Source: Simiduia sp. 21SJ11W-1
GTDB lineage: Bacteria > Pseudomonadota > Gammaproteobacteria > Pseudomonadales > Cellvibrionaceae
Length of the DNA: 64,000 bases
Direction: 5' to 3'
Assembly (NCBI RefSeq): GCF_024138675.1
Contig: NZ_CP090959.1
Coordinates: 3,894,001 to 3,958,000 of the forward strand
Made by a program: the position numbers and the translations under genes. A model generated the notes under the pieces. It had not been told where the DNA came from. It saw only the letters and a list, made by a program, of their open reading frames with translations, and ran no database searches. Positions 34,518-45,393 of this stretch are shown here, one piece after another (positions within the stretch are counted from its first letter, which is position 1; each line of letters opens with the position of its first letter).

Positions 34518-35657
34518 CTATAAACCTTGCTGGAAATTCACGATGTCGATTGGCTGCACCTCTGAACCGGTGTTGTTGCCAAACGCATTACGCTGGAAGG
34601 TGATAACCGCCGCGGATTCAACGGGCGTTAACTGCTCACCAAAGGGAGGCATACCTTGACCACCGTTTAACACGCGATCGATGTGTGCCCCCATGTCGCC
34701 ATTGGCGATGGGGCTGCCAGCAATTGCAGGGAAGGTGGGTGGAATTCCTTTACCGTCTGGCTGATGGCAGGCGGCACAGTGTTTCTGATAAACGGCCTCA
34801 CCCTGGGCGTAGAGTTCATCAAAACTCAGGGTTTGCTTGGCGGCTTCGGCAATGGCGGCCGCGGCTTCACGCTTTTTGGCCATCCACTCATCGAATTCAG
34901 CCTGTGGGACTGCGCGCACCACGATGGGCATGAAACCGTGGTCTTTACCGCACAATTCCGCACACTGGCCACGGTAGATACCGGGCTCGTCTATGTATGT
35001 CCAGGATTCATTAATAAAGCCTGGAATGGCGTCTTTTTTAACGGCCAGATCCGGCACCCACCAGGCGTGAATAACGTCATTGGCGGTAATCAGGAAGCGT
35101 ACTTTTTGCTTGGTTGGGATAACCAGTTCGTTATCTACTTCCAGCAAATAGTTGGGGCCTTTTGGCGCCAGGTTGTAAATTTCGTCTTTGGGTGTCGAAA
35201 GTGACGAGAAGAAACTCACATCCTGATTGAGGTATTCGTATTTCCACTTCCACTGGTAGCCCGTAATCACAACGTCCAGATCCGGCTCGCCGGTATCATA
35301 AACTTTGATCAGGGTTTTAGTGGCGGGAATGACCATAATCACCAAAATGATGATCGGTACAACCGTCCAGAGAATTTCGAGCGCGGTGCTCTCGTGGAAG
35401 TTGGCGGCTTTAGCGCCGTTGGCTTTGCGGTGCGCGATCATGGTGTAAATCATTACACCGAACACAACCACCCCAATGGCCACACACCACCAGAAGATAT
35501 CCATATGTAACCCGTAGATTTCACGGCTTACATCGGTAACCCCCTGGGTCATGTTGACCCCCCAACGCTTGGTTTCGTCGGCCAATGCAATTTGGCTCAA
35601 AAACGGTAAACCAAGCAACCAAGCAAAACTGCTTTTTGCTTGTTTCAGCATGCCCAT
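34518..35657 (-). CDS. ctaC: Cytochrome c oxidase subunit II with C-terminal cytochrome c domain
   Basis: A protein of 379 residues, the first gene of the oxidase locus. A signal peptide (about 1-27), two membrane helices (about 55-77 and 95-117), and a cupredoxin domain with the CuA ligands (HAWWVPDL, then CAELCGKDHGFM) come first. A haem c domain follows, with CAACH near residue 302 and a Met ligand in GGQGMPPFGE. This caa3-like fusion accepts electrons from cytochrome c. A ribosome binding site GGAG lies before the ATG. Confidence 0.96.
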   Translation of the reverse strand: MGMLKQAKSSFAWLLGLPFLSQIALADETKRWGVNMTQGVTDVSREIYGLHMDIFWWCVAIGVVVFGVMIYTMIAHRKANGAKAANFHESTALEILWTVVPIIILVIMVIPATKTLIKVYDTGEPDLDVVITGYQWKWKYEYLNQDVSFFSSLSTPKDEIYNLAPKGPNYLLEVDNELVIPTKQKVRFLITANDVIHAWWVPDLAVKKDAIPGFINESWTYIDEPGIYRGQCAELCGKDHGFMPIVVRAVPQAEFDEWMAKKREAAAAIAEAAKQTLSFDELYAQGEAVYQKHCAACHQPDGKGIPPTFPAIAGSPIANGDMGAHIDRVLNGGQGMPPFGEQLTPVESAAVITFQRNAFGNNTGSEVQPIDIVNFQQGL

Positions 35658-36055
35658 TGTCTCCGTGTAGCTAGTTATGCTTTTTATGACTACTTCAACG
35701 GATGAACCCGGCGGAAAGCGGTTTGCCCTCCATTGCCCCGGCCGGTTACAACGGTAAACTATGAATTGTTACGCCCGAATTACATCGGGTTCCTGCGTAT
35801 CGTTGCCCTGCGGTTTTTACACCACAGAGCTACAGCAAAGCCGTCACACTGATACCAGCTAGTGCGATCTGCGCTCCAAAGTTAGCGGATACCAGGTGAT
35901 TCATTCGTCAACCGAGGGGTACATCCAACAAACTGCGGCAAATCGTCGCATTAATATGCGCCTGTAAGAAGGCCATAAGCAGACAAAAAAATCAACAAAT
36001 TTATTATGTTACGGGTAGTTTTTAATCAGCGGCCCAACATTGGAGACACCCGCAC
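35658..36055. other. Intergenic region upstream of the oxidase locus and the MATE gene
   Basis: 398 bases between divergent genes. No gene is supported. It contains AT-rich runs near 35970-36030 that could hold the MATE promoter and a small 5-bp stem (CCCGA/TCGGG at 35774-35789). No convincing sigma-70 pair with standard spacing was found for either gene. Confidence 0.5.
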
Positions 36056-37372
36056 TTGCACACAAGCCAAAGCGCCAACAGCCGCACACTTTGGGCTCTG
36101 GCCTGCCCCTTAATTCTTACCAACATCACCCAACCACTGCTCGGCATGGTAGATACCGCCCTGCTTGGCCACCTGCCACATCAGGCGTACCTAGGGGGCG
36201 CCGCACTGGGCACCAGCCTGTTGGCGTTTTTGTTTTGGGGCTTCGGTTTTTTGCGTATGGGCACCACCGGTTTTGTGGCCCGCGCCCTTGGCGAAGGCTC
36301 GGTGGAATCTGCCAATGCCATCGGCATGCAGCATGGAATACTCGCGTTGGGGCTGGCGCTCGGCGTGCTGCTGGTTGGCCCCTGGCTGCTTTTGCCCGCC
36401 ATCGAACTCATGGGCGCAAGCGATGAAGTTACCCTCATTGCACTGGATTATTCCCGCATTCGCATTTGGGCGGCACCGGCCACCTTACTTACCTACGTGT
36501 TAATCGGCTGGTTTATCGCAGCCCAGCGCATGCGCGCGCCCTTGTATGTGATGCTCGCCACCCAAATCACCAACATCGGGCTGGATGTGGTGTTCATCGT
36601 ATGGCTGGATTGGCGCGCCAATGGCGCAGCCCTGGCTAGCACGATGGCTGAATACACGGGCTTGTTACTCGCGCTGTGGCTTATGCGCGACCAGTTGAAA
36701 AGCGCCACTTTCAAAGGCCTTAAAAAATTTCAAACGCCGTGGAATGCGCTTTTTAGCGCCAATCAGCACCTGATGCTGCGCACCTGGGGGCTATTGGGCG
36801 TGCTTGTGTTTTTCACCGCCCAAGGCGCGCAACTGGGTGATACGGTGTTGGCGGCAAATGCCATTTTGCTGCAACTGGTACACCTTGCATCCTACTGCCT
36901 GGACGGCCTGGCCCACGCCACCGAGAGCTTGATCGGCAATGCCAGTGGCCGCCGCGATAAACGGGCGCGTGCGGCGCTGTTGAAGCTCGCCATGGGCTGG
37001 TCTCTGCTGGTGGCGCTGCTGCTGTCAGGTATTTTTTGGGTGGCACAAGCGCCGCTGCTTGCGCTGATGAGTGACATTAGCGCAGTGCAGGCGGCCGCGC
37101 GCGAAGCTTACGGCTGGGCGCTATTGCTGCCGCTGGTTTCGGTGGCGGCCTATGTGTGGGATGGCTATTGCATTGGCGTGGGGGCCACCCGGCGTATGCG
37201 CGATACGCTCATAGGGTCTGCTTTAGTGGTATTTATACCCTGCTGGTGGCTTGGCCAAGGCCTCGGCAATCACGGGCTTTGGCTTGCCTTTTGCGCGTTT
37301 AACCTTGCCCGGGGCCTGAGTTTAACAGTGGTAAACCAGGTTTCTCAGCGCTATGACGATTCCAAAATTTAG
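36056..37372 (+). CDS. MATE family efflux transporter, DinF-like
   Basis: A protein of 438 residues with twelve predicted membrane helices and the two-lobed MATE pattern (PLILTNITQPLLGMVDTALLGHLPH at the first helices, repeated in the second half). DinF-like members export drugs or metabolites with Na+ or H+. The start is a TTG with a GGAG 10 bases upstream; no ATG lies near the amino end. The gene stands alone, so the substrate is unknown. It is not near lexA, so SOS control is not implied. Confidence 0.9.
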   Translation: MHTSQSANSRTLWALACPLILTNITQPLLGMVDTALLGHLPHQAYLGGAALGTSLLAFLFWGFGFLRMGTTGFVARALGEGSVESANAIGMQHGILALGLALGVLLVGPWLLLPAIELMGASDEVTLIALDYSRIRIWAAPATLLTYVLIGWFIAAQRMRAPLYVMLATQITNIGLDVVFIVWLDWRANGAALASTMAEYTGLLLALWLMRDQLKSATFKGLKKFQTPWNALFSANQHLMLRTWGLLGVLVFFTAQGAQLGDTVLAANAILLQLVHLASYCLDGLAHATESLIGNASGRRDKRARAALLKLAMGWSLLVALLLSGIFWVAQAPLLALMSDISAVQAAAREAYGWALLLPLVSVAAYVWDGYCIGVGATRRMRDTLIGSALVVFIPCWWLGQGLGNHGLWLAFCAFNLARGLSLTVVNQVSQRYDDSKI

Positions 37373-37667
37373 ACCAACTTAATCTTACCCCGCCATAGGC
37401 CTCTGCTATGTTTAGTGGATGCAAACTTGGTGACTGCACAGGCTTGTGCACCTAGCGCTGTGAGCCACTCCAAGGCCGGTCACTCGCTGCTATGTAGCCG
37501 TGGCCGCTCCAAAAATTGGAAAAAATTTACAAAACACTGCCCAAACCTGCTATTTGTGGCTAGTATTTAACGGTTTTAGTACGCTCGACCAATTAAGAGT
37601 TGTATTGGGTATTGCTGATGGGCGTGCTTGGCTGCACAACGTTGGATCGCAAGGGGTAAGGTTTAGG

Positions 37668-38423
37668 GTGTTTTTCCAAAGAACCAATATTAACGCTAAC
37701 CCACAACATGAATTGGCACCAACAGCCGAAGAGCTGCGCCTGATTCGTGCCGCCATTGCTCAAGCCGTTGAAACCGAGGGCGCAGGCGGCCTGTTCCTGA
37801 AAGTTTTGCGCAAAAACTTTGATAAGCTCCACAGTGCCATTGCCCTTATGGGGCAAGACGGCCAGCCACTCGATACGCCCGATAACCTGCTGGCCTTTGT
37901 AGTGGCCTATATTCGCCATGTACCCGACTTTATGGACGCGGTAAATAAAATCGGCGAGCTGCACAATATCCAAACGGTGACTACGCCCTTCCTGCGCATT
38001 ATCGGGGATTTCTTTTTAAGCCCGCCGGAACTTGTTGAAGGCCACACAGGCCTTGATGCCCTGCTGGATGAAGCTTACCTGGCACACCGCATTATTGAAG
38101 AGGTAAACGATCACCTGATTGCACGCTTCGGCATACCTTTGGCCCCCATGGATATGACCAGTGCAAACTTGGTGGTGCACAGTTTAATCGGCGAGCCCTT
38201 CGCCAACGACCTAGACCATGCGGTGCAATATTCCGTTGAAATGTTGATGATGCGGGGCAAGCCCCTTGATCAGCAGCTGGGTTCAGACGCGTTTAAAAAA
38301 TATGTGGGCAAACACCAACAACAAGGCTGGGGGGAAGAACTGAAGCTTTTCCCCTGCCTTGCCAGTGATCTCAGTGTAGAGCTGCACTTCCCCCACCGGC
38401 GCGACGGCAAAAGCCTGCATTAA
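37668..38423 (+). CDS. Conserved-looking hypothetical protein
   Basis: I do not recognise this family. From GTG 37668 it has 251 residues; AAGG lies 6 bases upstream. The frame is open back to a GTG at 37500 with no ribosome binding site, so that longer form is less likely. It has no signal peptide or membrane helix. The sequence looks like a regular soluble alpha-helical protein (LRLIRAAIAQAVETE, then FLKVLRKNFDKLHSAIALMG and LAFVVAYIRHVPDFMDAV). Codon use resembles the neighbours. It stands between the MATE gene and a structured repeat element. Function cannot be assigned. Confidence 0.65.
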   Translation: MFFQRTNINANPQHELAPTAEELRLIRAAIAQAVETEGAGGLFLKVLRKNFDKLHSAIALMGQDGQPLDTPDNLLAFVVAYIRHVPDFMDAVNKIGELHNIQTVTTPFLRIIGDFFLSPPELVEGHTGLDALLDEAYLAHRIIEEVNDHLIARFGIPLAPMDMTSANLVVHSLIGEPFANDLDHAVQYSVEMLMMRGKPLDQQLGSDAFKKYVGKHQQQGWGEELKLFPCLASDLSVELHFPHRRDGKSLH

Positions 38424-38507
38424 ACCCACTGCTGCCCCATAGTTTAAGTCTCCATGAAAGGCAGACGTTGAAACTACTTATATCGCAGAGTTTCTAAGCG
38501 ATGTCTG

Positions 38508-38771
38508 GGCATGAAATCTGGGGCGCAGTTTGTGACACGATGTAAATACCCTTCGGGGCCGGCCTGCGAGCAAAGCTCTTGGCGTATGACGGCACGCAAA
38601 GCTGCGCTTCGCAAACGTTTGTCATACCCATGTAGTCTCGACACCCGCCCTTCGGGGCCTGCCTGCAAGCACAGCGTGTAGGCGTTTAAGTGCCCGCAAA
38701 GCTTTGCTTTGCCGGCGGGCACTTAAACCCATGCGGGTGACGGTCACAAACTCCGCCCCAGATTCCATGCC
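38508..38771. repeat. Structured repeat element: inverted ends around two tandem hairpin units
   Basis: A 264-base element between the unknown gene and yheV. Its ends form an inverted repeat of 29 bases (38508-38536 and 38743-38771) with 27 matches. Inside are two tandem units offset by about 100 bases. Each opens with CCCTTCGGGGCC (38549-38560 and 38648-38659), continues with a CCTGC.AGCA.AGC segment, then a hairpin, and ends in CCCATG. Both hairpins share the inner core GCAAAGC, 3-base loop, GCTTCGC or GCTTTGC. Outer arms differ in sequence but stay paired: GTATGAC/GTCATAC in unit 1, and a 14-bp perfect stem in unit 2. No real coding frame is visible. It is like a small non-autonomous mobile or structured RNA-type element. 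Confidence 0.8.
38684..38728. repeat. Long perfect hairpin of unit 2 in the repeat element
   Basis: GTTTAAGTGCCCGC (38684-38697) pairs perfectly with 38715-38728. Inside, GCAAAGC (38696-38702) pairs with GCTTTGC (38706-38712) across a TTT loop. This is the strongest stem in the element. Confidence 0.85.
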
Positions 38772-38840
38772 TGTAGCTTTGTGGGACAGCATTGGCATTA
38801 AACCGCCAGATCCCCCGGTTTTTGCCCACGGTCAGCGGTG

Positions 38841-39083
38841 CTATTTTTCATCCAAGGGCGGAAATTGCAGCACTTGGGTGTCGGCCTTTTTCACGTCTTC
38901 CGGTTGATTTACCCGCGTGCCCAGCTCGCGTACTTGGGGCTTAAAACGCATTTCATCTTTAAAGCCACAAGCCACACACTCGCGGTAATCCACATCGTCT
39001 ATGCGATACATCATAATGCGATCCATTTCGCTGCAGCTTGGGCAAACTGCACCGGCGATAAACCGCTTTTTAGTGTTTGCCAT
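38841..39083 (-). CDS. yheV: YheV-like zinc-ribbon protein (DUF2387)
   Basis: A protein of 80 residues with two Cys pairs: CPSC (in GAVCPSCSEMD) and CVAC (in YRECVACGFKDEMRF), the zinc-ribbon pattern of YheV. Function is unknown. It starts 2 bases past the prlC stop, as in several gammaproteobacteria, so it is likely co-expressed. Confidence 0.88.
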   Translation of the reverse strand: MANTKKRFIAGAVCPSCSEMDRIMMYRIDDVDYRECVACGFKDEMRFKPQVRELGTRVNQPEDVKKADTQVLQFPPLDEK

Positions 39084-39085
39084 GA

Positions 39086-41128
39086 TTAACCTCGAATACC
39101 CGAGTGGCGCAGCAGCGGCTCAACTGAGGGCGCTCTGCCGCGAAATTCGGTGAACAAGCTAAGCGCATCGCGCGCGCCACCCTGGGACAAAATCGCCTCA
39201 AAAAATTGCTGCCCGGTTTCGGCGTTAAATACGCCGTCTTCTTCAAAGCGCGAATAGGCATCGGCCGAGAGCACTTCGGCCCATTTGTAGCTGTAGTAGC
39301 CCGCCGCATAACCGCCGGCAAAAATGTGGCTAAAACTGTTTTGAAAGCGATTGAAGGCAGGCGCTGGTGCCACCGCCACCCGCTGGCGTACGCCATCCAA
39401 AATAGCCTGCACCTGGTCTGTGCGTTCAATGCTCGTTTGCATATGCAACTCAAAATCAAACAGCGCAAATTCCAACTGGCGCACCATAAAAAGCCCTGTG
39501 TGAAAGTGGCGGGCAGCCAGCATTTTTTCCAACAATTCGGCAGGCAATGGCGCACCGGTTTGGTAGTGGCCGGAAATCATGGGAATCACCTCTGGCTCCC
39601 AGCACCAGTTTTCCAAAAACTGGCTGGGCAATTCCACGGCGTCCCAGGGTACGCCGTTAATGCCACTCACTGCCGCAACGTCAACCTGGGTCAACATGTG
39701 GTGCAGGCCGTGGCCAAACTCGTGGAACAAGGTGGTTACTTCATCAAATGTAAGCAGCGATGGCGTGTCTTCCAGGGGTTGGGAAAAGTTACAGGTGAGG
39801 TAGGCAACGGGTTTTTGCAATTCATTACCCGCCTTACGCCTGACACGGCAATCATCCATCCAGGCGCCGCCGCGTTTATCGGCGCGGGCATACAAATCCA
39901 GGTAGAAATAGGCGAGGGTTTCATTGCCTTTTTCAATGGCATACACCTGCACATCGTCATGCCATACGGCCACATCGCGCACGGGTTTGACGCTAATGCC
40001 GAACAGACGATGCACCACCGCAAACATCCCATCAATTACTTTTTGTGCAGGGAAATAGGGCCGCAGCTGCTGCTGTGAAATCTCGAAATCCCGCTGTTTT
40101 AATTTTTCGGATGCAAAGCTCACATCCCAGGGCTCGAGGGTTTCAAGACCCAACACATCGCGGGCAAAGGTCTGCAGATTGGCAAATTCGCGCTCGGCCA
40201 CGGGCCTTGATTCACGTGCAAGCTCCTCTAAAAATGCCAGCACATTTGCCGGTGTATCGGCCATTTTTTTGGCAAGCGAAAGTGCGGCATAGTGCTCATA
40301 GCCCAACAGCGAGGCCAAGGCCTGGCGCTTTTGTAAAATCTCAACAATCAGTGGGCCATTGTCGCGCCCGGCCGGGCCAAATTCTGACGCACGGGTGCTG
40401 TAGGCGCGGTACACCTGCTCGCGCACTGCGCGGTTTTCGGCATAGGTCATGGCGGCGTGATAGGCCGGGAAATCCAGTGTGATTACCCAACCCTCAAGTT
40501 TTTTTTGCTTGGCCGCAACTTGAGCCTGGGCGATGGCGTGATCGGGCAGGCCTGCAAGGTCTGCCTGGTCGGTTATGTGCAGGTGCCAGCCCTGGGTTGC
40601 ATCGAGCACATTGTTGGAAAATGTGTTGGAGAGCTCACTGAGCCGTGCTTTAAGCGCTTTGTATTCATTGCGCGCGCGCTCGGCCAGGCCAATGCCCGCC
40701 AGGGTAAAATCGCGCAGCGCGTGGTTTACCGATTGCTTGTGGGCCTGGCTTAGCGCCTCAAAATCCGGGCGCTGGGTGAGCGTTTGGTAGAGCGCAAACA
40801 GGCCTTCATGTTGGCCCATCTCGCTGCTGTAGGCCGTGAGCTTTTGCAGGCAGCGCTCATACACAGCGCGCAGGGCTTCGGAGTTTTGCACGCTGTTTAG
40901 GTGGCTAACCGGCGACCAGGCGCGCGATAACCTGTCATCTATGGCCTCAAGGCGACGCAGTAATTGTTCGCTGGTGAATGCCCCGGCGTTTGCCACAAGC
41001 TCGTCTATGGCGGCGCGGTTATCTGCCAAAATACTGTCTACCGCAGCCTCGGCATCGGCCGGCGAAAAGTCACCAAACGGCGGGAAATAAGGGTCGGCTA
41101 ACAGGGCGTTCTGGGTCGCTTGCGGCAT
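39086..41128 (-). CDS. prlC: Oligopeptidase A
   Basis: A protein of 680 residues, family M3 metallopeptidase. The zinc site is HEFGH (in TLFHEFGHGLHHML), with a downstream Glu in the GIN/WDAVELPSQF region. It degrades short peptides and signal-peptide fragments in the cytoplasm. Length and domain layout are normal for PrlC. A start ATG with AAATTTC upstream has no strong Shine-Dalgarno. Confidence 0.96.
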   Translation of the reverse strand: MPQATQNALLADPYFPPFGDFSPADAEAAVDSILADNRAAIDELVANAGAFTSEQLLRRLEAIDDRLSRAWSPVSHLNSVQNSEALRAVYERCLQKLTAYSSEMGQHEGLFALYQTLTQRPDFEALSQAHKQSVNHALRDFTLAGIGLAERARNEYKALKARLSELSNTFSNNVLDATQGWHLHITDQADLAGLPDHAIAQAQVAAKQKKLEGWVITLDFPAYHAAMTYAENRAVREQVYRAYSTRASEFGPAGRDNGPLIVEILQKRQALASLLGYEHYAALSLAKKMADTPANVLAFLEELARESRPVAEREFANLQTFARDVLGLETLEPWDVSFASEKLKQRDFEISQQQLRPYFPAQKVIDGMFAVVHRLFGISVKPVRDVAVWHDDVQVYAIEKGNETLAYFYLDLYARADKRGGAWMDDCRVRRKAGNELQKPVAYLTCNFSQPLEDTPSLLTFDEVTTLFHEFGHGLHHMLTQVDVAAVSGINGVPWDAVELPSQFLENWCWEPEVIPMISGHYQTGAPLPAELLEKMLAARHFHTGLFMVRQLEFALFDFELHMQTSIERTDQVQAILDGVRQRVAVAPAPAFNRFQNSFSHIFAGGYAAGYYSYKWAEVLSADAYSRFEEDGVFNAETGQQFFEAILSQGGARDALSLFTEFRGRAPSVEPLLRHSGIRG

Positions 41129-41192
41129 GAAATTTCCGAATGTGGGTTATCAGGGATTAAAATGGCATTTTACCTGAAAAAGGCTTTGATCG

Positions 41193-41738
41193 ATGAACCC
41201 CGTACGCACCTTTAACGGCATTCACCCCACCTTGGGCGATCGCGTGTTTGTAGACCCAACCGCCGTAGTTTCAGGCGACGTTGTATTGGGTGAAGACAGC
41301 TCCGTGTGGCCCATGGCAGTAATCCGTGGCGATATGCACCGTATTCGCATCGGCGCGCGCACCAGTGTGCAAGACGCGGCAGTACTGCACATCACCCACG
41401 CCAGCGATTTCAATGAAGGCGGCTGGCCATTAACCATTGGCGACGATGTCACCATTGGTCACGGCGCAATTTTGCACGGCTGCACCCTGGGTAACCGCAT
41501 TCTGGTGGGCATTGGCGCCACCATATTGGATGGCGCAGTCATCGAAGATGAAGTGGTGATTGGGGCAGGCACCTTGGTGCCACCGGGCAAACGGTTGGAG
41601 TCAGGCTTTATGTACATGGGCGCACCGGCCCGACAGGCCCGGCCGCTCACGGAAAAAGAGCGCAAGTTCTTTACCTACACCGCCGCTAACTACGCCAAAC
41701 TTAAAGATCAACATCGCCTGGAATTGGCAGGCCACTAG
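41193..41738 (+). CDS. Gamma-class carbonic anhydrase family protein
   Basis: A protein of 181 residues with left-handed beta-helix hexapeptide repeats (about 20-140). Possible metal-binding His are visible in RGDMHRIRIG, VLHITH and GHGAILHG, the positions seen in gamma carbonic anhydrase and YrdA. Catalytic activity is not certain, as many family members show none. It is divergent from prlC with 64 bases between them, as in Pseudomonas. Confidence 0.92.
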   Translation: MNPVRTFNGIHPTLGDRVFVDPTAVVSGDVVLGEDSSVWPMAVIRGDMHRIRIGARTSVQDAAVLHITHASDFNEGGWPLTIGDDVTIGHGAILHGCTLGNRILVGIGATILDGAVIEDEVVIGAGTLVPPGKRLESGFMYMGAPARQARPLTEKERKFFTYTAANYAKLKDQHRLELAGH

Positions 41739-41765
41739 TGCCGGCTCCCACGGCCGCACGGCTTG

Positions 41766-43534
<1,769 letters not shown>

Positions 43535-43553
43535 TCAAAAAGGTTGGGCCTGC

Positions 43554-44123
43554 TTAAGCGCGAATTTCAGCGCCGGTTTCCAGATCCCGAATTACCGATG
43601 GCCGACCACGGGCGCCTACCTCGCCAGGGGAGACGGCATCTAACCTGCCTTCAAAGTAAGCATTTACTTCGCGGGCAGTCATGGCAGCATCAAGCCCCTG
43701 TGGGTTGGCAGAGGTAGATACCAGCGCCGAGCCGCTGAGTTCACACAGGGCGCGCACCACCGGGTGATCACTCACGCGCACGGCAAGCTTGGCGTGCTGG
43801 CCGGTAACCATGGGTGATACACGGCCGTTATGGGGGATCAACCAGGTATTGGGGCCAGGCCAGCTGGCATCAAGCAGTGCTTGTTGGGCATCTGTGACGG
43901 GCTTAAGCCAATGGGCAACTTGTGAAAAGTCGGCCGCCACAAGAATCAGGCCCTTTTCAACCGGGCGCTGCTTGAGCGCGAGAATGCGGCCCACCGCTGG
44001 CTCGTTGTCTGGCAGGCAGCCCAGGCCCCATACGCCTTCGGTTGGGTAGGCCACCACGCCGCCGGCCTTTAAGGCAGCAGCGGTGTCTTTGAGAGCACAA
44101 TCTTCAAGCCAAGGGTTAGCCAT
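43554..44123 (-). CDS. tsaC: Threonylcarbamoyl-AMP synthase TsaC
   Basis: A protein of 189 residues of the YrdC/Sua5 family. The basic pocket KxR-type segment (LKQRPVEKGLILVA), PTEGVWGLGC, and SALVSTSANPQG are present. It makes threonylcarbamoyl-AMP for the t6A37 modification of ANN-decoding tRNAs. It is a short TsaC, lacking the Sua5 C-terminal domain. It lies between dprA and hemF. Confidence 0.95.
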   Translation of the reverse strand: MANPWLEDCALKDTAAALKAGGVVAYPTEGVWGLGCLPDNEPAVGRILALKQRPVEKGLILVAADFSQVAHWLKPVTDAQQALLDASWPGPNTWLIPHNGRVSPMVTGQHAKLAVRVSDHPVVRALCELSGSALVSTSANPQGLDAAMTAREVNAYFEGRLDAVSPGEVGARGRPSVIRDLETGAEIRA

Positions 44124-44202
44124 AGATAAACCTGCCAGTGAAATTTAACGCCGCGCATTGTCACACTTGCGCAGGCACCATTCAATTGGCGCAGGCTGCT
44201 AC

Positions 44203-45336
44203 CTAGTAGGTGCGCTCGTAGCCACACTCTGAAGACACAATCACACCGGCTAGTTCTGCGGCATTAAGCAGCTGGGTTAACTGGGGCACGCCCAGGCCTG
44301 TGGCCGCCAGCAGTTGCTCGAAATCCAGCCGTTCTGTGCCAAGGGCAGCAAGAAGCGCGCTGAATTCCTTTGGCGCTGTCGGTTTGTTTGTACTCACTTC
44401 AGTACGCATTGCCGGCTTTTGGTCAAACAGGCTTAAGGCCTCAAGCCCTGCCCCCAATTGCGCCACCAGTTGCGCGGGTTCGGTAACCAATTGGGCACCT
44501 TCGCGAATCAGCCAGTTGCACCCTTCGCTCACGTCGCTGTAAAGGGAGCCGGGGATGGCAAAGACTTCACGATTTTGCTCAAGCGCCAGCCGCGCAGTAA
44601 TGAGCGAGCCACTTTTTAGCGCCGCCTCCACCACCAGGGTGCCCAGGCTCAGGCCGCTGATAATGCGGTTGCGGCGCGGAAAGTGGCCGGGCGCTGGCTG
44701 CACATCCAGCCCGAACTCAGACACCAGCGCCCCGCCCTCGCCCACTATCCGCTCGGCCAGGCGGCGATGGCGCGCCGGGTAGATGTTATCCAGCCCCGAG
44801 CCCAGCACGGCAAGGGTTGTGCCGCCCACCTCAAGGGCGCTTTCATGGGCAATGCCGTCTATGCCCAACGCCAGGCCACTGCTAATGGTAAAGCCGCCCG
44901 CTGCCAGCTCACGGGCGAATGTGCGCGCCGTTTGCTTACCTGCTGCAGTTGGTTTGCGAGTACCCACTACGGCAATCTGCGGCAGCGCTAGCACCTGGGC
45001 GTTGCCCGCCACATGCAGCAGCAACGGGCCCTTGGCTTCACGCAATAAATTGGGGTAGTTGTTATCAAGCTGGGTGATCACATGGTGGCTGGGCGCCTGC
45101 AGCCACGCCTGTAAGCGCGCCAGCCGCACGCCCAACCAGTTGCCCGGGCGCTCGTGCAGCCAATCCAGCAGCAGGGTGGCGCCATTGGCGTCCATTAGTT
45201 GGCTGAGCAGCCTGTGATCTAAATGGAGGATTTCGAGAGGATCAGCGAAGTTTTCGGTGATTTCGCGCCACTTTCTGGGCCCAAGGCCCGGTATGTGGTG
45301 CAGGGCGATTAACAGCTCGCGGGGCGTGTGTGCCAT
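44203..45336 (-). CDS. dprA: DNA processing protein DprA
   Basis: A protein of 377 residues. A helix-hairpin-helix segment at the start (ALHHIPGLGPRKWREI) is followed by the Rossmann-like DNA-binding core (VVGTRKPTAAGKQTA, then SGLALGIDGIAHESAL, then FPRRNRIISGLS) and a C-terminal winged-helix domain (about 300-377). DprA loads RecA on incoming single-stranded DNA. No competence pilus gene is adjacent; the location next to tsaC is conserved and does not itself prove competence. Confidence 0.95.
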   Translation of the reverse strand: MAHTPRELLIALHHIPGLGPRKWREITENFADPLEILHLDHRLLSQLMDANGATLLLDWLHERPGNWLGVRLARLQAWLQAPSHHVITQLDNNYPNLLREAKGPLLLHVAGNAQVLALPQIAVVGTRKPTAAGKQTARTFARELAAGGFTISSGLALGIDGIAHESALEVGGTTLAVLGSGLDNIYPARHRRLAERIVGEGGALVSEFGLDVQPAPGHFPRRNRIISGLSLGTLVVEAALKSGSLITARLALEQNREVFAIPGSLYSDVSEGCNWLIREGAQLVTEPAQLVAQLGAGLEALSLFDQKPAMRTEVSTNKPTAPKEFSALLAALGTERLDFEQLLAATGLGVPQLTQLLNAAELAGVIVSSECGYERTY

Positions 45337-45363
45337 GGGTGTTCATCCTTGAACGGGCGCAAT

Positions 45364-45390
45364 AAAAAAGCCGGCATAAGCCGGCTTTTA
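45364..45390 (-). terminator. Rho-independent terminator of the LysM gene
   Basis: A hairpin of AAAAGCCGGC, ATAA loop, GCCGGCTTTT is symmetric, with A and T runs on both sides. It lies 4 bases after the stop of the LysM gene on the minus strand and before dprA. Confidence 0.85.
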
Positions 45391-45393
45391 TGA

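Noticed and set aside
38474-38907. Two short frames (82 codons minus, 67 codons plus) in the repeat element
   Set aside because: They follow the hairpins and inverted ends of the element and encode odd repeated peptides, so they are probably not genes.
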